22,995 nt of DNA from Eubacteriales bacterium. GTDB lineage: Bacteria > Bacillota > Clostridia > Oscillospirales > CAG-382. Under the pieces are notes generated by a model, which was not told the origin of the DNA, did no database searches, and saw only the letters and a list, made by a program, of their open reading frames with translations. Each line of letters begins with the position of its first letter. Position 1 is the first letter of the stretch. Below are positions 7,670 to 15,402 of the stretch, piece by piece. A program made the translations under genes and the position numbers. The stretch lies in assembly GCA_028701715.1 (NCBI GenBank), contig JAQVQF010000006.1, positions 1 to 22,995 of the forward strand, in the 5' to 3' direction.

Positions 7670-8876
7670 AAAATATGCCGAGCTGATAGTCAAGGTCGGC
7701 GCAAACGTACAGAAGGGTCAGGAGGTGTTCGTATACGGCTCCGCCGATCAATGCGAATTCATAACTCTTGTCGTAGAGGAGGCGTACAAGGCAGGCGCCA
7801 AGGAAGTCTCCGTACAGTGGTCGTATCAACCCGTAACCAAGCTGCATTATAAAAAGATGACCCTTAAACAGCTGTCCCTGTTCCCGGCGTGGAAAGAGGA
7901 AAAGCTGAAATATCAGCTTGATAAGCTCCCCGCCTGCATCCATATCCTTTCGGACGACCCCGACGGCCTGAAGGGTATCAATTACGACAAGATGGCAAAA
8001 TCGAGGCAGGCCGTTTATCCGAAGATAAAGCCCTACCGCGAGGCGATGGACAACAAATATCAATGGACGATAGCCGCGGTGCCTTCCCCCAATTGGGCTA
8101 AAAAGGTGTTCCCGAACGAACGCGTAAGTATAGCGATGAAAAAGCTGTGGGACGCCATATTCACCACCTGTCACCTCACGGAGGTCAATGATGCGGTAGA
8201 CGCATGGCGCGAGCACAATAAGGTTTTCCATTCCAGAAAAAAATTCCTCACCTCAAAGCATTTTGATTATCTCGAATATAAATCCTCCAACGGTACGGAT
8301 TTTAAGGTAGGGCTTATGCCCGGTTCCAAATGGGGCGGCGGCAGCGACAACACGCTGCAGGGCGTTACCTTTAACCCCAACATGCCCACGGAGGAGGTCT
8401 TCACCGCTCCCAAAAAGGGCGTCGCCGAAGGGCGCGTGGTTTCAACCAAGCCGCTTTCCTACAACGGAGCGCTTATCGAAAACTTTGAATTTACCTTCAA
8501 GGACGGCAAAGCCGTAAGCTGGAAGGCGGAAAAGAACGGCGAGCTGCTCGATAAAATGCTTACCATGGACGAGGGCGCGTGCTATCTCGGCGAGGTGGCG
8601 CTTGTTCCCAAGGAATCCGGCGTGAACAAGTCCGGCATTCTTTTCTATGAAACTTTATTCGACGAAAACGCCTCCTGCCATCTTGCCTTCGGCAAGGGTT
8701 ATTCCGACACCGTGGAAGGGTTCGAGAGCATGACGGAGGAGCAGCTTAAGGAATGCGGGCTGAACGATTCCATGATACACGTGGACTTTATGGTGGGCGC
8801 CGACGACATGACCATAACCGGCTACAAGGACGGCGCGCCGTTTGAGATATTTAAAAACGGAACATGGGCGTTTTAA
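7650..8876 (+). CDS. M29 family aminopeptidase
   Basis: A cytoplasmic dinuclear-metal aminopeptidase of the thermophilic AmpS/AmpT/PepS family. The residues I expect as metal ligands or catalytic residues are present: Glu249 in PTEEVFTAP, Glu315 in YLGEVALV, His344, Tyr351 in FGKGY, His377 and Asp379 in IHVDFMVG. Each falls one position before the numbering I recall for AmpS/AmpT. The length of 408 aa is typical, and no signal peptide is seen. The ATG is preceded by AAAAGGAG inside the end of ligA, giving a 20-nt overlap. It is the last gene of the operon; a strong terminator follows. Its role is probably peptide turnover, with no evident link to ligA other than co-transcription. Confidence 0.94.
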   Translation: MTKRMLKKYAELIVKVGANVQKGQEVFVYGSADQCEFITLVVEEAYKAGAKEVSVQWSYQPVTKLHYKKMTLKQLSLFPAWKEEKLKYQLDKLPACIHILSDDPDGLKGINYDKMAKSRQAVYPKIKPYREAMDNKYQWTIAAVPSPNWAKKVFPNERVSIAMKKLWDAIFTTCHLTEVNDAVDAWREHNKVFHSRKKFLTSKHFDYLEYKSSNGTDFKVGLMPGSKWGGGSDNTLQGVTFNPNMPTEEVFTAPKKGVAEGRVVSTKPLSYNGALIENFEFTFKDGKAVSWKAEKNGELLDKMLTMDEGACYLGEVALVPKESGVNKSGILFYETLFDENASCHLAFGKGYSDTVEGFESMTEEQLKECGLNDSMIHVDFMVGADDMTITGYKDGAPFEIFKNGTWAF

Positions 8877-8910
8877 AATTAAAAATTAATAATTAATAAT
8901 TAAAAATTAA
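8877..8910. repeat. 34-bp perfect mirror repeat of A/T only
   Basis: The stretch directly after the M29 stop codon is built only of A and T and reads the same forwards and backwards on one strand (centre between 8893 and 8894): AATTAAAAATTAAT, then AATTAA, then TAATTAAAAATTAA. This is a mirror symmetry, not a hairpin-forming one. It sits just upstream of a GC-rich terminator. It may be a copy of a dispersed intergenic repeat or an AT-rich element that helps termination. Confidence 0.8.
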
Positions 8911-8915
8911 GGAAA

Positions 8916-8941
8916 CCCGGGCTTGGTCGCCCGGGCTTTTT
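8916..8941 (+). terminator. Strong bidirectional terminator between M29 peptidase and DUF1284 genes
   Basis: A 7-bp all-GC stem (CCCGGGC at 8916-8922 with GCCCGGG at 8929-8935), 6-nt loop TTGGTC, and T run 8937-8941. On the reverse strand the stem is followed by TTTCCTTAATTTTT, so it probably also ends the reverse operon. The T run abuts the DUF1284 stop codon (8944-8942). Confidence 0.9.
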
Positions 8942-9319
8942 CTATAATTTTGTATGACAGAGGTGTTGCCATTCGCAGTCGCCGCATATTTCGTCAAATT
9001 TTCCGGCTTCAAATACCTTTTCCGTTAAAATATCCCGAAAAACGTTCCATTTCATTCTGTCTCCCGGCAGCAAATCGGTCAGCGACAGCACGGCATTGTC
9101 ATATTTTTTTGGTTTCTCACCGCTTAAACAGCTTTTTCCGTCATAATTCGGACAATGTCCGCAAAGCGTGTCACCGCCGTTTATCAGGGTGATTTCCGCT
9201 CCATTTTCAAGTAATTTAATTACTTTATTCATATTGGTCGTGAATTCGTCGCTGTAACCTATACCTCGGTAAAACCGTATGCAAAGCCCGTGATGCGGTC
9301 TTAAATATATGCTTTCCAT
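8942..9319 (-). CDS. DUF1284 domain-containing cysteine-rich protein
   Basis: A small protein (125 aa) matching DUF1284: LRPHHGLC near the N-terminus, CGHCPN in the middle, and CGDCEWQHLC near the end, about seven cysteines in all. The paired cysteines suggest iron-sulfur or zinc binding, and the family is sometimes described that way; no reaction is known to me. I chose the ATG at 9319, one base after the upstream stop (TAAAATG), because it puts LRPHHGLC at the expected place. An in-frame ATG at 9352 would add 11 residues and overlap the dehydrogenase gene. Neither has a clear ribosome binding site, so translation is probably coupled. It is the last gene of the reverse operon. Confidence 0.85.
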   Translation of the reverse strand: MESIYLRPHHGLCIRFYRGIGYSDEFTTNMNKVIKLLENGAEITLINGGDTLCGHCPNYDGKSCLSGEKPKKYDNAVLSLTDLLPGDRMKWNVFRDILTEKVFEAGKFDEICGDCEWQHLCHTKL

Positions 9320-9320
9320 T

Positions 9321-10271
9321 TTAGTCGATTCGATAACGCCTTTCACCGTCATAAAAGGCTTTTATATTTTTTATCATTTCATTAAGCAAGCGGTTTCTCG
9401 CCTCCACGGAGCCCCACGCCATATGAGGGGTAAGACAAACATTGTCGTAATTTCTGATTTTATGAAACGGATGATCTTCCGTAAAAGGCTCGGCGGTGTA
9501 AACATCCGAACCGAACGCGCCTATACGGCCTTCAACGACAGCGTCGGCGACGGCTTTTTCGTCCGTAACGGCGCCTCTTGCTGCGTTGATTATTATAACA
9601 TGCTTTTTCATAAGCGTCAAACGGTCGCGGTTTATAAGATTCCGCGTGCCGTCGTTAAGCGGTGTGTGAAGGGTTATTATATCGGAAATACGGCACAGCG
9701 TGTCGATATCCACGCATTCATAGCCTTCCTCAAGAGTTCTCTTGCAGGCGACAACCCGACAGCCTATGGCGGAAGCGACCGCCGCCACCTTCTTGCCTAT
9801 ATTGCCCAGCCCGACGACGCCCCAGGTTTTTCCCGCGAGCTCATTGTACGGAGGAATGAGGCGGTTGGCGACGCCGCTTTTTGTATAAATTCCGTCGCGT
9901 ACATAACGCGTGTATTCGGGAATATGCGTGGCAAGGTTCAGCGCCATCGCAAGCGTCACCTGACATACGCTGTCGGTGGAGTAGCCCTCCACGTTGGTCA
10001 CGGCTATACCGCTTTCGCGGCAGTACGCTATATCCACATTATCATAACCCGTGGCGGCGATACAGATGAGCTTCAGGCTTTCCGCATGAGTAAGGTTGGA
10101 TTCGTTAAGCTTGATTTTATTCAGCATAACCACATCGACGCCGTACAGCCTTTCGGCGACCTCGCAGGGAGCGGTGCTTTGATATACGGCAACCTCGCCT
10201 AACGCGTCAAGCGGCGAAAGCTCAAGATCGTCCCCCAGTGTGGCGGCGTCTAAAACCGCGATTTTTATCAT
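9321..10271 (-). CDS. D-2-hydroxyacid dehydrogenase
   Basis: An NAD(P)-dependent oxidoreductase of 316 aa that interconverts a 2-oxoacid and a D-2-hydroxyacid. The Rossmann motif GLGNIG spans residues 154-159. The catalytic set is Arg232 (NAARGA), Glu261 (TAEPF) and His283 (TPHMAW). TPHMAWGSVEAR resembles glycerate/hydroxypyruvate reductases, so glycerate or glyoxylate is a plausible substrate (inference). After the second Rossmann strand the sequence is ACKR, with no acidic residue to bind the NAD ribose, which hints at NADP(H) use. AAGGGG precedes the ATG. It lies 17 nt after lacZ in the same direction and may handle a product of the glycosidase genes, though this cannot be shown from sequence. 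Confidence 0.9.
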   Translation of the reverse strand: MIKIAVLDAATLGDDLELSPLDALGEVAVYQSTAPCEVAERLYGVDVVMLNKIKLNESNLTHAESLKLICIAATGYDNVDIAYCRESGIAVTNVEGYSTDSVCQVTLAMALNLATHIPEYTRYVRDGIYTKSGVANRLIPPYNELAGKTWGVVGLGNIGKKVAAVASAIGCRVVACKRTLEEGYECVDIDTLCRISDIITLHTPLNDGTRNLINRDRLTLMKKHVIIINAARGAVTDEKAVADAVVEGRIGAFGSDVYTAEPFTEDHPFHKIRNYDNVCLTPHMAWGSVEARNRLLNEMIKNIKAFYDGERRYRID

Positions 10272-10288
10272 ATTTAACCCCTTATAAT

Positions 10289-13177
10289 TTATAAATGTGA
10301 AATAAAAAATGAGAAAACAAATTTTTCCTCGTTGAAACGATACTTAATGTCCGCCATAGGTCCGCAGGAATTCGAGCCTATTGCATCCTGTCGGTAGTCG
10401 ATATTTAGATAAACATAATCCTGCTTTACGAGGTCGTGATTATGAAGCGTGTCGGTAAGCGTACGGCTGCCGTAACGGTTGAAATTGAAGGAAAAGGGCT
10501 TTCCGTTTTCCGTAAATATTAAAATACCGTCCCCGTCGGTGATTTCAAGGTATTCGGTGTCGGCGTGCGCCGCGTTTTCCTGAGGTTTTATATAAGGTTC
10601 GAAATTGTCGTCAGCCGTGGTTTCATAAACGCCCATTTTGGAAGCCCTGCGCTTGTCGGCATAGCTTTCGTAAGGACCGAGTCCGAAATACAAAGCTCTG
10701 TCGCAATCGGCTTTCAATTTAAATTCAAAACCGAAGCGCGGGAACGCCGGGATACCGGGACGCTTTATAACGTCAAGGGTAACTTCGGTACCCTCCCGAT
10801 ATGAACGGTAGGTTATGGTGCCGTCCGCCAGTGATGTTTCTTCCGCCATAAGATCGAAATCGAAGACAAGGGAATTGCCGAGGAAACTCATTTCCGAAAT
10901 TTTCATTGATGTATCCGCATAGCCCGCCTTATACCATTCCGCTTTTATATTGCGGTCGTTGTCGGTGGGCGCGCGCCATACCGTCAGTCTTGCGGGGGAT
11001 ACCGTTTCGGTAAAATACGGCATGCCTGTGGTTTTGTCGATAGCCGTGTGCCCGTTTATATAGGCGTTTTCGGTCTCCTCAAAGCGGGAAGGATTGTATT
11101 GCCTTTCCGTTCTTCCGCCGCCGAGGTAAAACTGCGCGAAGCCGTATTCGTGTCCGTGACATACCCACGGAGTATCTTTATTTAATCTAAGTGATATATT
11201 GAGATATGTCTTATCGCTTAAGCAGCTTTCATCAATATCAAGATAAAATTCCCCCGTACCCTGCGGCGCCGTATTAGGGCTGTCGATTCTGCCGCGCTTT
11301 AAAACACACCCGGCATCGGCAACCTCCCATTCAATATAAAGGTCGGAAAAAGCCTTAAAATAACGCAGATTTTTAATTTTAAGCATTTTATCCGAATATT
11401 CCGCCGAAAAGGGCTTTATCACCTGCTTGTATTCGAGAAGCCCGGTATGTACGCGTCTGTCCGGATAAACCAGTCCGTCCACGCAGAATTCGCCGTCGTT
11501 GGGAAAATCGCCGAAATCCCCGCCGTAGGCGTAAACATCACCGTTTATGTTTCTGCCGCGAAGCACCGCATGGTCGCAGAATTCCCAAACACAGCCGCCG
11601 AAAAAGCTGTCGCAGGAATATATCAAATCCCAGTAATCCTTCAGGTCGCCCGGTCCGTTGCCCATGGCGTGGGAATATTCGCATAGGAAAAACGGCTTTT
11701 TGCATACGGGATTTTCAAGGTAGTCACGCTTTATCTCATACGGAGCGGGATACATGCGGCTGTCCACCGTGACATATGTGCAGTCGGATTTTTCGGAATA
11801 TTCCCTGTCATGAAGGAATTTTGCCCGCCGTCTGGTACCGTCTTCCGAATGAATAAGCCTGTTGCCGTCACGCGTGGCGAAATACCAGCACATAGCCTCA
11901 TGGTTGCAGCCCGTGCCCGATTCGTTGCCCACCGACCACATTATCACCGAAGGATGATTTTTGTCGCGTTCCAGCATACGCCGCGCCCTGTCAAGGTAGG
12001 CTTCCTCATATTCTGGATTATCCGTGAAATAGTCCCAGTTGCCCTCAAGCTCCATGCCGTGGGTTTCAAGGTCGGCTTCATCGCAGAGATATAATCCGTA
12101 CCTGTCGCAAAGCTCGTATAAACGCGGGTCGTTTGGGTAATGCGAGGTACGCACCATGTTTATATTGTGCGACTTCATGATAAAAATATCGCGCTCCATA
12201 TCCTCCAAGGACACGGCATAGCCCTTTACGGGGTGTGAATCATGGCGGTTTACACCCTTTGCCTTTACCGGCTTGCCGTTTATCAGGACGGCGCGGTCTT
12301 TTATGAATATTTTCCGAAAGCCTATGTCAAAAGGTATATACTCGTTGCCGCTCTTGATAATCAGCTTATATAAATTGGGCTCCTCGTCGCTCCAGAGCCG
12401 AGGCTTTTCGATTTCCAAATCGGAAAAAGGCAGTCCGTCCGCGGAATAAAGCCGCGCCCGGTATTCGCCGGCGGCTTCGATTTCAACCCTGCCGTTTTGA
12501 AAATCCTCGGAAAGCGCAGGCCTTACGAAAATATCAAAAATATGCTCTTCCTCGCGGTAGAGGAGATATACCTCACGGAAAATACCCGACAGGCGTATCT
12601 TGTCCTGGTCCTCAAGGTACGAGCCGTCGCACCACTTGAAAACCAGTACCTTCAGGTCGTTTTTGCCTTCCCTGACATAATCGGTTATATCAATTTCCGT
12701 CGTACAATGCGAAACCTGACTGTAGGCGGTAAAAACTCCGTTTACGAACACGTAAAAGCAGGAATCCACGCCTTCAAAGTTAAGAAAAACATGCTTCTTG
12801 CCTTTTTTCACATCAAATTTACGGCAATATAGCCCGCAGGGATTTTCTTCCGGAACAAAGGGCGGATTTACCGGAAAGGAATAACGTATATTCGTATACT
12901 GAGGCACGTCGTAGCCGCGTCCCAAAAACATCTGCCAGCAGGAGGGAACGGGCAGAGTATCCTTCGGCACATAGGATGGGCTTAAAAAATCCGGGAGATA
13001 ATGTTCCGAAGCGAACCACTCGAAGCCCCATTCGCCGCAAAGGCTTTGAAAATACGCGCTCTCGCTGCGGTTCCCCGCCTTTGCCAATAAACTGCTCTCG
13101 TAGGGGATATAGTACGCTCTCGGCGGAAGAGTGTTCACATGCAGTGTTTTATGGTCTTTATGATATAAAAAATTCAT
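10289..13177 (-). CDS. lacZ: GH2 family beta-galactosidase
   Basis: Hydrolyses terminal beta-galactosides. Domain order follows LacZ: N-terminal sugar-binding jelly roll (about 20-210), immunoglobulin-like domain, TIM barrel (about 290-590), a further beta domain, and a C-terminal beta-galactosidase small-chain domain. The acid/base is Glu419 in VGNESG and the nucleophile Glu500 in FLCEYSHAMGNG, spaced as in the family. VNRHDSHP and HYPND are further family marks. The length of 962 aa is slightly below E. coli LacZ (1024). No signal peptide is seen, so it acts in the cytoplasm on imported sugar. AGAGG precedes the ATG, which follows the DUF6259 stop by one base (TAGGATG), indicating tight coupling. 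Other beta-linked galactosides than lactose are possible. Confidence 0.95.
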   Translation of the reverse strand: MNFLYHKDHKTLHVNTLPPRAYYIPYESSLLAKAGNRSESAYFQSLCGEWGFEWFASEHYLPDFLSPSYVPKDTLPVPSCWQMFLGRGYDVPQYTNIRYSFPVNPPFVPEENPCGLYCRKFDVKKGKKHVFLNFEGVDSCFYVFVNGVFTAYSQVSHCTTEIDITDYVREGKNDLKVLVFKWCDGSYLEDQDKIRLSGIFREVYLLYREEEHIFDIFVRPALSEDFQNGRVEIEAAGEYRARLYSADGLPFSDLEIEKPRLWSDEEPNLYKLIIKSGNEYIPFDIGFRKIFIKDRAVLINGKPVKAKGVNRHDSHPVKGYAVSLEDMERDIFIMKSHNINMVRTSHYPNDPRLYELCDRYGLYLCDEADLETHGMELEGNWDYFTDNPEYEEAYLDRARRMLERDKNHPSVIMWSVGNESGTGCNHEAMCWYFATRDGNRLIHSEDGTRRRAKFLHDREYSEKSDCTYVTVDSRMYPAPYEIKRDYLENPVCKKPFFLCEYSHAMGNGPGDLKDYWDLIYSCDSFFGGCVWEFCDHAVLRGRNINGDVYAYGGDFGDFPNDGEFCVDGLVYPDRRVHTGLLEYKQVIKPFSAEYSDKMLKIKNLRYFKAFSDLYIEWEVADAGCVLKRGRIDSPNTAPQGTGEFYLDIDESCLSDKTYLNISLRLNKDTPWVCHGHEYGFAQFYLGGGRTERQYNPSRFEETENAYINGHTAIDKTTGMPYFTETVSPARLTVWRAPTDNDRNIKAEWYKAGYADTSMKISEMSFLGNSLVFDFDLMAEETSLADGTITYRSYREGTEVTLDVIKRPGIPAFPRFGFEFKLKADCDRALYFGLGPYESYADKRRASKMGVYETTADDNFEPYIKPQENAAHADTEYLEITDGDGILIFTENGKPFSFNFNRYGSRTLTDTLHNHDLVKQDYVYLNIDYRQDAIGSNSCGPMADIKYRFNEEKFVFSFFISHL

Positions 13178-13178
13178 C

Positions 13179-15263
13179 CTAAACCTCTATATAACATAGC
13201 GAAAGAGGAGGCATCGAAAGCCTAAAGCCGCCGTCTTTTATTTCGACTTCCGTCTCTTTATCGCCCTTAATATTATATTTCCCATCTGAAAGTATGGTCT
13301 TTATGTCGGCATTTACGTCCTTATCTCCGGAATTGACAAGCAGCAATAAACGCTTTCCTGTCGATTTCTCTTCCCAGAGCATACCGTTGACGCAGTTTGA
13401 TTCCACATAACCTTTATATGCCTCGCGGCATTTGGTCAGCGCTATCTTCCCGCCGTCGTCGGTTATCACGGGCTGTCTCAAAACATGTCCGCCGATAAAA
13501 TATCTGCGGAATTTCGCTCTTTCGTTTACAAGATGAATGAAGAAATCCTTATGCGGCATACGGGCGAACAGCTGAGTGGTTATCCAACCCATCTGCTGAC
13601 CGAACAGAAAGGATTGGGCGGCGAATACGCGTACCCCCGCTTCGTCAAGGTTGCCGTCAAGTCTGAAATCGAGATTGCCCAGTCCCCTGTAATCGGTGCC
13701 GTAGGAAATGATTTTGTCGGAAAACACCGCCGGGAACGCCGGAACCTGGTCGTTTCTTATCCATATCCAGGTAAGATAGCCGTCAAGGTGCTTTAAAAAG
13801 GGATCCGCGGTGCATTCGGTGGTGAGCATACGGTCGGCGGGCTTGCTGCGCGCTATCCTTTCAAGCATGGTGTTATAGGCTCTGCACCACCATTCGCCGC
13901 CGCCCGCCGGGTGTTTATGCCCCGCGTCGGTGCAGGGCTTTGCCTCCGCAGCCGCTATTTGGTCTATATATACTCCGTCAAAACCTACTTCAAACAGCTT
14001 TTCAACCAATTCCGCAACCTTGTCCTGCCAGAGCGTGGCGGAAGGACACATCACGGCAAGCCTGACGGGACTGCCGTCCGATTCCTTTGAGGCATATGTT
14101 TCGGTTATGGGTTCGCCGTCCAAGCCTTTAGCTGCATACGGTTTTGCCACGGAGGTAAATTCAAAATCCTCCGAGCCGCGGTCGCGGGTGTCCCACAACC
14201 TGCCGTTAATATAGGGCATAACCCTTATACCCGCTTCATGAAGCTTTTTAAGCTCGGTTTCCACATGCGGTTTCATGGGAAAATAATGGGGATAGTCGTT
14301 GTCATAGGGTATCTGATGCCAGTAATAAAGATGTATCGCGGGCTTTATTTTAAGCTTGCCTGCCTGTTCGATTATCAGGTCGGCGAAAGCTTCGTTGTCG
14401 ATTACGCGATGATTAAACCAGCAGTCGATATTCTTAAACCACTCGGGAGTGTCTTTTTTACCGTAATCGCCGTAATCGGAACAGTAATTGGCTTCGTTTT
14501 CAATAAAATCACGGTAAACAAGAGCGGCGTCGTACCAATCGCCGTCGAAGGCCTTAAGCTTCAGCGAACCGTTGAGCTTTTGGGAATTGCGTCCCTTTGT
14601 TATATCGGAAAGCAGCTGCCACACCTTCAGGCAGAAAATCTTATCGTCCTTCTTTCGGTCGCAGCACAGCTTTTTGGAAGCGGGATACGGGTCGTGACAG
14701 CCGTAATAGACTCCGCGACGGATATTTTTGTTCCAAAAACAGAGGTACTGCATGGAGGCTCCGTAGGAAGGATAGGACTGCTCGGTATGCCAGCCCTCTG
14801 TAATAGTCGAGGGCTTGGTTTCGCCGCAGCCGTAGGGATAGAAAAAGTCGGTATTTTTATTGATATTAAAATAAAGCGCGGGGTAAGCACATTTATACAG
14901 CGAATATTCCCTGCCGGTATTTATTAATTCAGTATCAAAGGATAAAAACTCGCCGTCCCCGGTCGCGGTTATCACCACCGTAACGCCCGGCAGCTTTTCA
15001 TGGGATGAAAACACCACGCTGCCGGCGTTTTTACTGCCCGCAACGGATACTTCCCTCCAACCCGCCGAGGAAGTGACGGTTATTTCATCGCCCGTCGCAA
15101 GGTTCCGCGCGATAAGGAAAAAAACATCCCTTTCGCCTTTGAACAGGTATTTTCCTGTTTTCATATCACGCAATACGGAACAAACGGCTCCTCCGTTTTT
15201 TTCGTTTACGGTTATTCCGTAGGATAAGTCGCCGCCGAGGAATCGGTATATTCTGCCTTCCAT
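13179..15263 (-). CDS. DUF6259 domain protein, putative TIM-barrel glycosidase
   Basis: A 694-aa protein resembling DUF6259 proteins, which look like glycoside hydrolases but to my knowledge lack an assigned reaction. An N-terminal beta-sandwich-like region (about 1-270) precedes a TIM barrel with ASKESDGSPVRLAVMCPS, GFDGVYIDQ, GGGEWW and MLTTECTAD, and a short C-terminal beta domain. By analogy with retaining barrels, Asp434 (strand ending VYID) and Glu483 (TTEC) are candidate catalytic residues; this is inference. The start is the ATG at 15263, with GGAAGGA about 8 nt upstream. An upstream in-frame ATG at 15389 lacks a usable binding site and would add 42 residues unlike the family. There is no secretion signal. 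It overlaps nothing and is followed one base later by lacZ, so the two probably degrade one galactose-containing substrate in turn. Confidence 0.75.
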   Translation of the reverse strand: MEGRIYRFLGGDLSYGITVNEKNGGAVCSVLRDMKTGKYLFKGERDVFFLIARNLATGDEITVTSSAGWREVSVAGSKNAGSVVFSSHEKLPGVTVVITATGDGEFLSFDTELINTGREYSLYKCAYPALYFNINKNTDFFYPYGCGETKPSTITEGWHTEQSYPSYGASMQYLCFWNKNIRRGVYYGCHDPYPASKKLCCDRKKDDKIFCLKVWQLLSDITKGRNSQKLNGSLKLKAFDGDWYDAALVYRDFIENEANYCSDYGDYGKKDTPEWFKNIDCWFNHRVIDNEAFADLIIEQAGKLKIKPAIHLYYWHQIPYDNDYPHYFPMKPHVETELKKLHEAGIRVMPYINGRLWDTRDRGSEDFEFTSVAKPYAAKGLDGEPITETYASKESDGSPVRLAVMCPSATLWQDKVAELVEKLFEVGFDGVYIDQIAAAEAKPCTDAGHKHPAGGGEWWCRAYNTMLERIARSKPADRMLTTECTADPFLKHLDGYLTWIWIRNDQVPAFPAVFSDKIISYGTDYRGLGNLDFRLDGNLDEAGVRVFAAQSFLFGQQMGWITTQLFARMPHKDFFIHLVNERAKFRRYFIGGHVLRQPVITDDGGKIALTKCREAYKGYVESNCVNGMLWEEKSTGKRLLLLVNSGDKDVNADIKTILSDGKYNIKGDKETEVEIKDGGFRLSMPPLSLCYIEV

Positions 15264-15402
15264 ATGCCTGTCCTTCCGCTGATTGATATTCAAAATAAAA
15301 ATTAAACAGATTGTAAAGCTGCGATTGAAGTGTATTGACGAATTAAAGCCGCTTAATAATAAAAGCTTACTTATATATTCAGCAGTCATCTTCCGCAGTA
15401 TT
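15264..15402 (-). other. 139-bp AT-rich spacer between recD2 and the glycosidase gene
   Basis: I find no convincing terminator after recD2. A TACAAT hexamer in about the middle of the spacer, read on the reverse strand, could be a -10 box, but the best -35 at 17 nt (TCAATA) matches only 3 of 6 positions. The glycosidase operon may have its own weak or activated promoter here, or may be read through from recD2. GGAAGGA before 15263 is the ribosome binding site of the DUF6259 gene. Confidence 0.4.

Noticed and set aside
9309..10202. Long forward frame (297 codons) opposite the dehydrogenase gene
   Set aside because: Antisense shadow: the reverse strand encodes a dehydrogenase with all catalytic residues, and the forward product has no recognisable motif or binding site.
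14238..14927. Forward frame of 229 codons opposite the DUF6259 gene, with hydrophobic stretches
   Set aside because: Antisense shadow of a well-supported gene; the apparent membrane segments arise from complementing polar codons.
15320..15370. Possible recD2 terminator formed by GCTT and AAGC near 15365
   Set aside because: Only a 4-bp stem with a large AT loop and no clean T run.
15264..15389. N-terminal extension of the DUF6259 protein from an ATG at 15389
   Set aside because: No usable ribosome binding site; AT-rich spacer-like composition; the ATG at 15263 has GGAAGGA at good spacing.
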